DNA of 23,701 bases from Erysipelotrichaceae bacterium (lineage in GTDB: Bacteria; Bacillota_I; Bacilli_A; Erysipelotrichales; Erysipelotrichaceae), in NCBI GenBank assembly GCA_027449005.1, contig DAIDML010000142.1:1-23701 (forward strand), in the 5' to 3' direction. A program made the translations under genes and the position numbers. A model generated the notes under the pieces. The model was not told the DNA's origin and searched no databases. It was given only the letters and a program-made list of their open reading frames with translations. Each line of letters opens with the position of its first letter. The stretch's first letter is position 1. This document shows positions 7,645 through 15,554 of the stretch, piece by piece.

Positions 7645-8238
7645 ATGTCATTAGGTCATCGTTTAAGACAATATCGAAAAGAAAAAAGCATGTCTCAGGA
7701 AGAACTTGCGGACATGTTAGGCTACAAGTCTTTTACTACAATTCAAAAATGGGAGAAAGATCAAGCTGTTCCACCCATTCATGTTTTAGAGCGTTTATCG
7801 CGTCTGTTTGATACAAGCATTAGTGACTTACTGGCCGAAACCAGCACACGAAGAAAAGTGCCCATCATTGGAGTTGTGGCTGGAGGAGCACCCATCACGG
7901 CTGTAGAAAACTGGATTGATGAGTATGAAGTAGAACTTCCAGACTTGCATCATGAGTATTTCTATTTACGCGTGGTTGGTGATTCTATGATTGAAGCACG
8001 AATTTATCCAGGAGATGACCTGTTTGTAAGAAAGCAAAGCAGTGTTAATCATGGTGAAATTGCGGTTGTGTTGATTGATCAAGAAGCGACCGTGAAGCGT
8101 ATTTTGTTTAAAGGAGACAGCATTATTCTTAAACCTGAGAATTCTAAGTATGAGCCTGTCATTTATTCGTCTCAAGACATAGAATTAAAGAAAATTCAGA
8201 TTTTAGGTAAAGTATTGCATAATCGAATCACATTTTAA
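7645..8238 (+). CDS. HdiR-like self-cleaving SOS repressor (XRE HTH + LexA/S24 peptidase)
   Basis: This is a DNA-binding repressor expected to cleave itself when RecA is activated, releasing DNA-damage genes. Residues 5-60 are an XRE/cI-type helix-turn-helix (SQEELADMLGYKSFTTIQKWE), not the winged helix of canonical LexA. Residues 73-195 are an S24 domain: the cleavage site is Ala79-Gly80 in VVAGGAP, the catalytic serine is Ser114 in VGDSM, and the lysine is Lys151 in ATVKR. This architecture matches HdiR of Lactococcus lactis and phage cI-like repressors. The ATG has GAGG 6 bp upstream. It is divergent from the dinB operon, with two palindromic operators in between, so it very likely controls both directions. 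A prophage repressor is an alternative, but no phage genes are present nearby. Confidence 0.9.
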   Translation: MSLGHRLRQYRKEKSMSQEELADMLGYKSFTTIQKWEKDQAVPPIHVLERLSRLFDTSISDLLAETSTRRKVPIIGVVAGGAPITAVENWIDEYEVELPDLHHEYFYLRVVGDSMIEARIYPGDDLFVRKQSSVNHGEIAVVLIDQEATVKRILFKGDSIILKPENSKYEPVIYSSQDIELKKIQILGKVLHNRITF

Positions 8239-8258
8239 TTTAGAAAGAGGAGTGTTCA

Positions 8259-9137
8259 ATGTTAACTTGGATTAATGAAGTCAATCAAAACACAGAACAA
8301 TGGTTTTCACAAGGAATCATTAACTTTTTACTATCAACATTCATCATCTTAATCGTGATGATGATATTAATCAAAATTAAAAACAAGTATTTCAAACGAA
8401 TGGTCATTAAGAATAAAATTGATCCAACCATGTCTAAATTTCTGGCACGTTTAGTCAGCACATCAGTTTATTTATTTGTTATTTTCATCATTGTATCGCA
8501 GATAAAGCCACTCAATCAATTCGCAGTTTCCTTACTTGCAGGGAGTGGTGTCGCTGTTTTAGTGATTGGGTTTGCAGCCCAAGAAGCGTTTTCAAATCTT
8601 ATTGCGGGTGTGTTTCTTTCACTGTTTCGTCCTTTCTCTGTTGATAATTTGATTAGCATCCCATCCATTAATATAACGGGTCGTGTAGAAGACATCACTC
8701 TGCGTCATACCGTGATTCGAACCTTTGAGAACAATCGCATCATTGTCCCTAATAATGTCATTAATTCTTCAGTTATTGAAAATCGAGACATCATTGACAA
8801 CAAAATTTGTAATTTTTTCCTTGTGGGAATTTCCTATGACAGTGACATTGATCTTGCTCGCTCAATTATGATCGAAGAAGCAGAGAAACATCCAAATCTT
8901 ATTGATACACGTACTGACCAAGACAAGAAAGATAGTGTACCTCTGGTTAATGTGGTTGTTGCAAATCTAAATACCTCTAGTGTTGATATGCGTATGGCAT
9001 TATGGACATCAGATGCTCCTAAGAGTTTTAAACTCATGGCAGATTTAAGAGAGAGCATTAAAAAACGCTTTGATCAACAAGGCATTGACATTGCGCTTCC
9101 TCATCAAACCATTATTGTTAAAAACAAAGAAAAATGA
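8259..9137 (+). CDS. mscS: Small-conductance mechanosensitive channel, MscS family
   Basis: MscS-type channels open under membrane tension to release solutes after osmotic downshock. The 292-residue protein has the small MscS layout: TM1 about residues 20-40, TM2 66-82 and the pore helix TM3 88-120. TM3 carries the Gly/Ala-rich packing pattern LLAGSGVAVLVIGFAAQEAFSN and ends in the conserved LFRPF. The beta-domain follows (residues 125-185) and then a mixed alpha/beta cytoplasmic domain. AGGAG precedes the ATG. It starts only 20 bp after the repressor gene and no terminator is visible between them, so it may be read from the SOS-type promoter. No terminator was seen between its TGA and smc. 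Confidence 0.93.
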   Translation: MLTWINEVNQNTEQWFSQGIINFLLSTFIILIVMMILIKIKNKYFKRMVIKNKIDPTMSKFLARLVSTSVYLFVIFIIVSQIKPLNQFAVSLLAGSGVAVLVIGFAAQEAFSNLIAGVFLSLFRPFSVDNLISIPSINITGRVEDITLRHTVIRTFENNRIIVPNNVINSSVIENRDIIDNKICNFFLVGISYDSDIDLARSIMIEEAEKHPNLIDTRTDQDKKDSVPLVNVVVANLNTSSVDMRMALWTSDAPKSFKLMADLRESIKKRFDQQGIDIALPHQTIIVKNKEK

Positions 9138-9168
9138 TTTTAATACCATCGTTCAAGTTGATTTAAGG

Positions 9169-9174
9169 TATAAT
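9169..9174 (+). promoter_or_regulatory. Possible -10 element upstream of smc
   Basis: A perfect TATAAT lies 25 bp before the smc ATG. No good -35 is present at 16-18 bp upstream (ACCATC/CATCGT), and there is no TG extension. It may be a weak or activator-dependent promoter at the head of the smc run. Confidence 0.4.
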
Positions 9175-9198
9175 TAGGTACGTTAAATGGAGGCCACA

Positions 9199-12141
9199 AT
9201 GTTTTTAAAAAAGATAGAAATTCAAGGGTTTAAATCATTTGCTGATAAGAAAATCATTAACTTTGATAGCAATATAACTGGTGTTGTTGGCCCTAATGGA
9301 TGTGGAAAGAGTAATATTGCGGAAGCCATACGTTGGGTTTTGGGTGAGCAATCAACCAAATCACTGCGGTCAGAGACCATGAGTGATGTTATCTTTAATG
9401 GTAGTGCTAAACGCAAAATGGTTAATATTGCCTCAGTAACACTTGTTTTTGATAATTCACGACGTTCTCTCCCAATCGATTTTGATGAAGTGAGTGTGTC
9501 AAGAAAATACAACCGTCATTCATCAGTAGGGGAGTATTTCATCAATAATGCGCCAGTTCGGTTAAAAGATATTTTAGATCTTATTGCAGACAGTGGGATT
9601 GGAAAAGATTCATTAAGCATGATTTCTCAAGGCAATATTAGTTCATTTGCGGAATCTAAACCTATTGATCGTCGAAGTATTTTTGAAGAAGCTGCAGGGG
9701 TTGCTAAATACAAAAAAAGAAAGAATGAATCATTCTCAAAACTAACACGAACACAAGAAAACATCAGTCGGGTAAATGACATTGTTTTCGAATTAGAAAA
9801 ACAAGTCAATCCGTTACGAAGAGCAGCTAAAAAAGCGCAAGTTTATGTTGAGAAGAAGACGCGCCTAGAAGCCATAGAAATCACTGTATTAGTGAAGCAA
9901 ATTCAAAAACTAAGATCAGATATTGAGACATTTGAACAAGAACTGTTTGATTTAACGACGCAAACCACACTTAAATCTACGCATATTAGTGTTGAAGAAA
10001 ATCATATTCAACAACTTAAAGGTCAGATCAACCTCATTGATCGTGAGATTGCACAACTTCAAGATGATTTGATGAAAGCCATTCATGAAATTCAAACTTT
10101 GGAGACAAGAAAGATTGAGTTGGACGAGAAACGCAAATACATTCTTGAAACGGGAAGTGATGAAGAAAAGCTTGAGCAGATTAAGCTGCTTCTTCATGAT
10201 TCAAAGATTGAGTACGATGATCGTGTTTCACGTAAAGAGCAATTAATGAGTGAGATCAATGAAACATCGAGAATGATTCAAGAATTGAATCGTAATTGGG
10301 TTGATTTACAAGCCAACAGTGAATTAACAAAAAGCCGATTAAATCGTTTAGAAAACAAAGAAGTGATTCTTCAAAACACCATAGACAAACCTTTCATAGG
10401 ATCTGTGGGTGTTAATGCGATTATTTCTGCTAAACATAGCTTGACTGGCATCATTGATGTCGTAAGCTCATGTATCGAAGTTAAATCAGGGTATGAAATT
10501 GCGATTAGTACTGCTTTGGGCGCAGCAAGCAACCACATTGTTACCAAAGATGATGAAGCAGCAAAGAATGCAATCAAGTTCTTAAAGCGTAATGAATCTG
10601 GCCGTGCTACTTTCATTCCTCTTAATGTATTAAAAAGATATTCGATTCATCAAGATCAAATGATTATTGCGAAAGCAACCGAAGGATTTCTTGGAGTTGC
10701 TTCGGATTTTGTTGAAGATAAAGTTGCAGATGGATTGTTAAGTGACTCCTTCTTGGGCAACACATTGGTTGTGGACTCCATTGATCATGCAAATCACTTA
10801 TCAAAACTGCTACAACATAACGTAAAAATTGTCACTCTAGATGGTGATATCATTCATCGTGGTGGAAGCATGACGGGGGGTAAGAATCGAGATCATCATA
10901 GTCAAATCGAAGCGAAACATGAAATACAACTTGTAAGAGAAAACATCATAACGTTAAAAAATGAATTCACTTTAATCAGCAATCGATTTAATGAACACCA
11001 AATCAAACGTCAAAAACTAGAAGAAACATTATTGAATTTACGTTTATCAAATGCACAAATTGAACCTGTGATTGAAGCAAAACGAGCTAAGTATGAACGT
11101 TTACTTAACGAATATGATCAATTAAGCTCCAAAGATGAGACATTAAATGAGTCATTTGAAGAAACATTGATTACAAGTCTGAATCAACAATATTCCCATC
11201 GAGATGAAATCAGACAATTGATTGAATCGAAAAGAGAAAATAAAGTCAAACTCACGTTTGATCTTGAAAGAAAAGACAAGCATGTCTTGTCATTAAGAAG
11301 AGAATTTGTTGAAATCAGTTCTCAGGAAAAGAAGATTGAAATTGAACTCACACGAATGAAGACACAATTGGATGGATCACTCAACCGTTTATCAAGTGAT
11401 TATTCAATGACATATGAATATGCATCAACTCAACCTATGGTAGATGAACTTGAGAATGCACAAGATGAAGTTGCAAAACTTCGTGCAGAAATTCAGTCTT
11501 TAGGAAACATCAATATGGATGCTCCTACAGAGTTTGAAGCTGTCAATGAGCGTTATGAGTTTTTGACAGACCAATTAGCGGAGTTGAATAAAGCTAAAAA
11601 ACAACTTGAAGATTTGATTCATGAAATGGATCAGATTATGATTGAGCGTTTCTCACAAACTTTCAATGCGATTAATCAGCATCTTCCAGAAGTGTTCGCT
11701 TCCTTGTTTGGAGGCGGTAAAGCACGCCTGGTTTTAGAAGATCCAAACGATTTACTGAATACAGGCATTGATATCGACGTCGCTCCTCCAGGGAAAACCA
11801 TTCAAAATATCCGCTTGTTTTCCGGTGGAGAGAAAAGTCTTATTGCAATCTCGGTGTTGTTTGCTATCTTAAAGACAAGACACGTCCCTTTATGTGTCTT
11901 TGATGAAGTGGAAGCAGCCCTTGACCAAGCCAATGTGGAGCGTTTTGCAAAATATCTTAAGAAATTTGCACAAGACACACAATTTATCGTCATTACACAC
12001 CGACCTGGAACCATGGCCATGTGTGATAATCTGTATGGTGTTACGATGCCAGAAGATGGTGTAAGTGACATGTTACAAGTGAAACTATTGGATGCTATGA
12101 CATTAGCTGAACCAAGTGGAGGTGTCGATGGCGTGGCTTGA
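9199..12141 (+). CDS. smc: Chromosome segregation ATPase SMC
   Basis: SMC is the core ATPase of the bacterial condensin, working with ScpA and ScpB to load and compact DNA near the origin. The ATG at 9199 (MFLKKIEIQGFKSFADK) is chosen: GGAGG lies 5 bp upstream, and the in-frame ATG at 9187 overlaps that site. The head has Walker A GPNGCGKSN with Lys37 at the N-terminus, and the signature FSGGEKS (Ser875) and Walker B VFDEVEAALD (Asp902-Glu903) at the C-terminus. The hinge spans about 395-560, ending in GGSMTGGKN. Long coiled coils flank it. At 980 residues it is about 200 shorter than the B. subtilis type, meaning shorter arms, as in Mollicutes. Its TGA lies within ftsY (14-bp overlap). Confidence 0.96.
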   Translation: MFLKKIEIQGFKSFADKKIINFDSNITGVVGPNGCGKSNIAEAIRWVLGEQSTKSLRSETMSDVIFNGSAKRKMVNIASVTLVFDNSRRSLPIDFDEVSVSRKYNRHSSVGEYFINNAPVRLKDILDLIADSGIGKDSLSMISQGNISSFAESKPIDRRSIFEEAAGVAKYKKRKNESFSKLTRTQENISRVNDIVFELEKQVNPLRRAAKKAQVYVEKKTRLEAIEITVLVKQIQKLRSDIETFEQELFDLTTQTTLKSTHISVEENHIQQLKGQINLIDREIAQLQDDLMKAIHEIQTLETRKIELDEKRKYILETGSDEEKLEQIKLLLHDSKIEYDDRVSRKEQLMSEINETSRMIQELNRNWVDLQANSELTKSRLNRLENKEVILQNTIDKPFIGSVGVNAIISAKHSLTGIIDVVSSCIEVKSGYEIAISTALGAASNHIVTKDDEAAKNAIKFLKRNESGRATFIPLNVLKRYSIHQDQMIIAKATEGFLGVASDFVEDKVADGLLSDSFLGNTLVVDSIDHANHLSKLLQHNVKIVTLDGDIIHRGGSMTGGKNRDHHSQIEAKHEIQLVRENIITLKNEFTLISNRFNEHQIKRQKLEETLLNLRLSNAQIEPVIEAKRAKYERLLNEYDQLSSKDETLNESFEETLITSLNQQYSHRDEIRQLIESKRENKVKLTFDLERKDKHVLSLRREFVEISSQEKKIEIELTRMKTQLDGSLNRLSSDYSMTYEYASTQPMVDELENAQDEVAKLRAEIQSLGNINMDAPTEFEAVNERYEFLTDQLAELNKAKKQLEDLIHEMDQIMIERFSQTFNAINQHLPEVFASLFGGGKARLVLEDPNDLLNTGIDIDVAPPGKTIQNIRLFSGGEKSLIAISVLFAILKTRHVPLCVFDEVEAALDQANVERFAKYLKKFAQDTQFIVITHRPGTMAMCDNLYGVTMPEDGVSDMLQVKLLDAMTLAEPSGGVDGVA

Positions 12142-13090
12142 TAAACTAAAGGAAACCTTCTCGGTAAAAAAGGATAAAATCCATTATTTAGAAGGCTTGA
12201 AAAAGAGCAGAGAATATTTAAGTTCTCAATTAAACGAGATCTTCTTGAATGATCGAATCATGGATGACACATGGTTTGATGATATTTTATTTGCTTTAGT
12301 TTCATCTGATGTCAGTATCGAAACAGCTTCAAAAATCATTGAGCAGTATCGTAAGGAACTTAAAAAGAGTACGGTCATCTCTAATACCCAAGCTAAGGAT
12401 GTTTTGATTCAAACCTTAATCGAGTTTTATGGCGAGACACCCATTGATGTCATGATGGCACTTGAAGGACCAACAGTTATTTTGATTGTTGGGGTTAATG
12501 GGGTAGGGAAAACGACATCGATTGCAAAACTTGCTAAGAAATACCAATCAGAAGGGTTAAACGTTGGTTTAGTTGCAGCGGATACCTTTAGGGCTGGTGC
12601 AATTGATCAACTAAGATTGTGGTCAGAAAAGGTTAAAGTTACTTTCTATCATGGTGATTATCATGAAGATCCTAGTTCTGTTTTAGTGGATGCTTTAAGA
12701 CAAGCTAAATTAGATAACATTGATATTTTACTGTGTGACACGGCTGGTCGACTCACCAACAAAACGAATCTCATGAATGAATTATCAAAGATGTTCAGAG
12801 TCATGGATCGTGAGATTTCTGGTGCACCGCATGCCATTTGGTTGGTATTGGATGCCACCATTGGTCAAAACGGAATCAATCAAGCTAAGCAGTTTATTGA
12901 AGCAACAGAAGTAGGAGGCATTATTCTTACTAAAATGGATGGTAGTAGTAAAGGTGGGGCTGTATTATCCATTAAGGATACGTTAGGAATCAAAGTACTG
13001 TTTGTTGGTTTAGGTGAGAAGGAAGATGATTTAAAACCGTTTAATCCAGAAAGCTATTTTCTAAGTTTATTTGGTGATCATTATGATTGA
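12128..13090 (+). CDS. ftsY: Signal recognition particle receptor FtsY
   Basis: FtsY is the membrane-associated SRP receptor GTPase that delivers ribosomes making membrane proteins to the Sec translocon. The ATG at 12128 (MAWLDKLKETFSVKK) is chosen because GGAGG lies 5 bp upstream; an upstream GTG would overlap that site. The protein is 320 residues long. A short amphipathic start leads into the helical N domain. The G domain shows GVNGVGKTT (P-loop Lys128), DTFRAGAIDQL, DTAGR (204-208), TKMDG (268-272) and the closing GLGEKEDDLKPF. The acidic A domain of enteric FtsY is absent, which is common in Firmicutes. It overlaps smc by 14 bp and ylxM by 8 bp. Confidence 0.96.
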   Translation: MAWLDKLKETFSVKKDKIHYLEGLKKSREYLSSQLNEIFLNDRIMDDTWFDDILFALVSSDVSIETASKIIEQYRKELKKSTVISNTQAKDVLIQTLIEFYGETPIDVMMALEGPTVILIVGVNGVGKTTSIAKLAKKYQSEGLNVGLVAADTFRAGAIDQLRLWSEKVKVTFYHGDYHEDPSSVLVDALRQAKLDNIDILLCDTAGRLTNKTNLMNELSKMFRVMDREISGAPHAIWLVLDATIGQNGINQAKQFIEATEVGGIILTKMDGSSKGGAVLSIKDTLGIKVLFVGLGEKEDDLKPFNPESYFLSLFGDHYD

Positions 13091-13403
13091 AAAATCTGAA
13101 ATCATTAACCTTTATCTTGACTGGTACGAGTCACTTCTAACTAAAAAGCAATTGGAGATTATGATATACTATTACCAAGAAGATTTATCCTACCGTGAAA
13201 TTGCGGAAATTCTAAACATATCACATACCGCTGTTTATGATACAGTGTCAAAGGCAACAAAACGCCTACTTGATTATGAAAAGAAACTCAAAGCAGTTGA
13301 AACGGAACGTAAACTTCACCACTTGATTTCATCATTAAAATCACTTAATATCAATGAGGTCAATGAATTAATAATCACCATTATGAAAGAGGAAAACATA
13401 TGA
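13083..13403 (+). CDS. ylxM: YlxM/p13-like DNA-binding protein, SRP-associated
   Basis: This small HTH protein usually sits in SRP operons and in some species modulates the SRP GTPases. The ATG at 13083 gives 106 residues, normal for the family; a TTG further up has no better ribosome site. The sequence LTKKQLEIMIYYYQEDLSYREIAEIL is a sigma-70 region 4-like helix-turn-helix (residues about 19-60), with NISHTAVYDTVSKATKRL as the recognition end. Its start lies within the last codons of ftsY (8-bp overlap) and its stop overlaps the start of ackA (ATGA). In most Firmicutes ffh follows directly; here ackA takes that place. Confidence 0.9.
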   Translation: MIEKSEIINLYLDWYESLLTKKQLEIMIYYYQEDLSYREIAEILNISHTAVYDTVSKATKRLLDYEKKLKAVETERKLHHLISSLKSLNINEVNELIITIMKEENI

Positions 13404-14596
13404 CAAAAATCATTTCAGTAAACGCAGGTAGTTCATCCTTAAAATTCCAATTATTCAATATGCCATCAGAAGAAGTATTATGCAGTGGTATTTTTGAGCG
13501 TATTGGATTAGCTGATGGAATATTCCAAATTAAAGTAGACGGTAAGAAGGATGTTGTGAAACAACCATTTCCTACGCACAATGAAGCGGTTGACATGTTA
13601 CTGCATGTTCTTATTGACAAAAAAATAGTAGATTCACTTGATGATATTACAGCAGTAGGCCATCGTGTTGTTCATGGTGGTGAATACTATAATCATTCCG
13701 TTCTTATTGATGCTGATGTGGAAGCGAAAATTGATGAACTATCAGATCTTGCTCCACTTCACAATCCTGCCAATTTAATAGGGTATCGCTCTTTTGCAAA
13801 AGCTTTACCTCATGCTAAGCATGTTGCCATTTTTGATACTGCATTCCACCAAACCATGCCAAAAGATGTTTATCTATATCCAATCCCAATGGAATACTAC
13901 AAAGAATTCAAAGTTCGTCGCTATGGTTTCCATGGAACATCGCATTACTATGTTTCAAAACGTGTTGCAGAACTAATGGGTAAATCATTATCAACCCTTA
14001 ACATTATCACTTGCCATTTGGGTAATGGTGCTTCCATTTGTGCAGTCGCACAAGGAAAATCTGTCAATACTTCTATGGGATTCACACCTTTAGCTGGAAT
14101 CATGATGGGTACACGCTCTGGTGACATCGATCCTGCAATCTTGACTTACATCATGGATAAAACAGGCAAATCTGCTAAAGAAGTGGTTGATATTTTAAAT
14201 AAAAAATCCGGTATGCTAGGTGTTTCTGAGTTCTCCTCAGATGCTCGTGATATTGAAAAAGCATTTTTGGAAGGTGAACCAACAGCCATCTTAACTCGTG
14301 AAATGTACGCAAATCGTATTGCTCATACCATTGGTAGTTACTTCGTTCAAATGGGTGGTGTAGATGCCATCGTGTTTACTGGTGGAGTAGGGGAAAATGA
14401 TTTTGGTGTTCGTCATGATGTTACTTCCAAAGTTTCAAAAGCATTAGGAATTGAATTTGACACTGAACTCAACAATAAAGTCAGAGGTTCTGAAACACTC
14501 TTATCCAAATTCAACTCTAAGGTTCAAATTTGGTTAGTTCCAACTAATGAAGAATTAGTCATCGCTCAGGACACCTACAACATTATCAATGATTAA
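13400..14596 (+). CDS. ackA: Acetate kinase
   Basis: Acetate kinase interconverts acetyl phosphate + ADP with acetate + ATP, the ATP-yielding last step of mixed-acid fermentation with phosphotransacetylase. The 398-residue length is typical. Hallmarks are VNAGSSSLKF (Asn8), GHRVVHGG (Arg89), FDTAFHQTMP (Asp146), YGFHGTSH (His178), HLGNGAS, MGTRSGDIDP (Arg239) and GGVGEND (328-334). GAAAGAGG lies inside the end of ylxM, 8-10 bp before the ATG. It overlaps ylxM by 4 bp and nrnA by 8 bp. Pta is not in the window. Acetyl phosphate can also phosphorylate response regulators, and one lies further along the same run; any link is speculative. Confidence 0.98.
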   Translation: MTKIISVNAGSSSLKFQLFNMPSEEVLCSGIFERIGLADGIFQIKVDGKKDVVKQPFPTHNEAVDMLLHVLIDKKIVDSLDDITAVGHRVVHGGEYYNHSVLIDADVEAKIDELSDLAPLHNPANLIGYRSFAKALPHAKHVAIFDTAFHQTMPKDVYLYPIPMEYYKEFKVRRYGFHGTSHYYVSKRVAELMGKSLSTLNIITCHLGNGASICAVAQGKSVNTSMGFTPLAGIMMGTRSGDIDPAILTYIMDKTGKSAKEVVDILNKKSGMLGVSEFSSDARDIEKAFLEGEPTAILTREMYANRIAHTIGSYFVQMGGVDAIVFTGGVGENDFGVRHDVTSKVSKALGIEFDTELNNKVRGSETLLSKFNSKVQIWLVPTNEELVIAQDTYNIIND

Positions 14597-15554
14597 GTTT
14601 GCGGATCAATTTCTATCTGTTGTTAAAGATTATGAGACAATCATCGTTTTTCGTCACATTAATCCAGACAATGACGCCCTAGGTTCACAGTGGGCAACTG
14701 TGAGCTTTTTGCGTTTATTGTTTCCAAAGAAACAGATTTTAGGGGCTGGATTACATCAAATTGTCAAAGGAATTGATTATCCACCATCTGACCAAATTGA
14801 AGATTATCAGTTTACTAATGCATTAGGAATCATCTGTGATACAGCAAATCATGAGCGAGTTGATGATCAACGATTTTCCCAATGTAAATCCATTATTCGT
14901 ATTGACCATCATCCAATTCATGATTTATTTGGTGATGTGTTATTGATCAACGAGCAATCATCCTCAACATGTGAAATCTTGGCGTTAATGTTTAAACACA
15001 TTTACATTGACCCACTTCCAAAGCAAGTTGCGCAATACTTAATGGCTGGAATTTTAAGTGACACCATTATGTTTTCTATTCCAAGTGTTTCTTCAAAGAC
15101 ATTTCAAGCCGCCTCTTATCTTACACAATCAGAAATTAAACTATCTGATATTCATGCATCCTTGTTTCATTATTCAGAAGACGAGTTTGTTTTCATCAAT
15201 GAGTTGCGATCCAATATAAAACGTAGTCCATGTGGTCTTGCCTATGTCGTGGTGAACCGTGCGATGTTGGAAAAGCACAACATGCATCCAAACAAGGCAA
15301 AAGAATACATCTTTGCACTTTCACAAGTCAAAGAGTTCAAAGTGTGGGCAATCTTCATTGAAATCGAAGTGGAAGGAAAGTCATTGTATAATGGAAGCTT
15401 ACGATCTCAATCAGTAGTGGTGAATAATATTGCCAATCGTTTTAATGGCGGTGGGCATCCTTTAGCTGCTGCCGTTAAACACTTAACACTTTATCAAGTC
15501 ACTGAATTAATTGAAGAATGTTGTCAAAAAATCATAAGTGAGGAAGTCAAATGA
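14589..15554 (+). CDS. nrnA: DHH/DHHA1 phosphoesterase, NrnA-like (oligoribonuclease / pAp phosphatase)
   Basis: NrnA-type enzymes degrade 2-5 nt RNAs and in many Firmicutes also dephosphorylate pAp. The 321-residue protein has the full set of Mn-binding motifs: His23, Asp27 and Asp29 in HINPDNDALGS, Asp84 in CDTANHE, Asp106-His107-His108 in IDHHP, and an acidic motif around GILSDTIMFS. The C-terminal DHHA1 domain ends with FNGGGHPLAAA (His290). It starts 8 bp before the end of ackA and its TGA overlaps the next ATG. In Bacillus, nrnA (ytqI) also sits beside dnaE, so this neighbourhood is partly conserved. A GdpP-like cyclic-di-AMP function is unlikely, because the PAS and GGDEF parts are missing. 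Confidence 0.92.
   Translation: MIKFADQFLSVVKDYETIIVFRHINPDNDALGSQWATVSFLRLLFPKKQILGAGLHQIVKGIDYPPSDQIEDYQFTNALGIICDTANHERVDDQRFSQCKSIIRIDHHPIHDLFGDVLLINEQSSSTCEILALMFKHIYIDPLPKQVAQYLMAGILSDTIMFSIPSVSSKTFQAASYLTQSEIKLSDIHASLFHYSEDEFVFINELRSNIKRSPCGLAYVVVNRAMLEKHNMHPNKAKEYIFALSQVKEFKVWAIFIEIEVEGKSLYNGSLRSQSVVVNNIANRFNGGGHPLAAAVKHLTLYQVTELIEECCQKIISEEVK

Noticed and set aside
7645..8238. Repressor gene as a sign of a prophage
   Set aside because: No integrase, structural or replication phage genes occur in the window, and its divergent partner is a chromosomal-type repair operon.
8516..9058. Minus-strand reading frames within the mscS and smc genes
   Set aside because: They are short, lack ribosome sites and family motifs, and lie fully within strong + strand genes.
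9152..9159. TTCAAGTT half-site upstream of smc as a third repressor operator
   Set aside because: The matching left arm is absent at 5-bp spacing (the bases there are TTAATAC), so it is a lone half-site and likely chance.
9187..9198. ATG at 9187 as the smc start
   Set aside because: It overlaps the GGAGG site that serves the ATG at 9199, and SMC proteins begin with the MFLKKIEIQGFKSF pattern.
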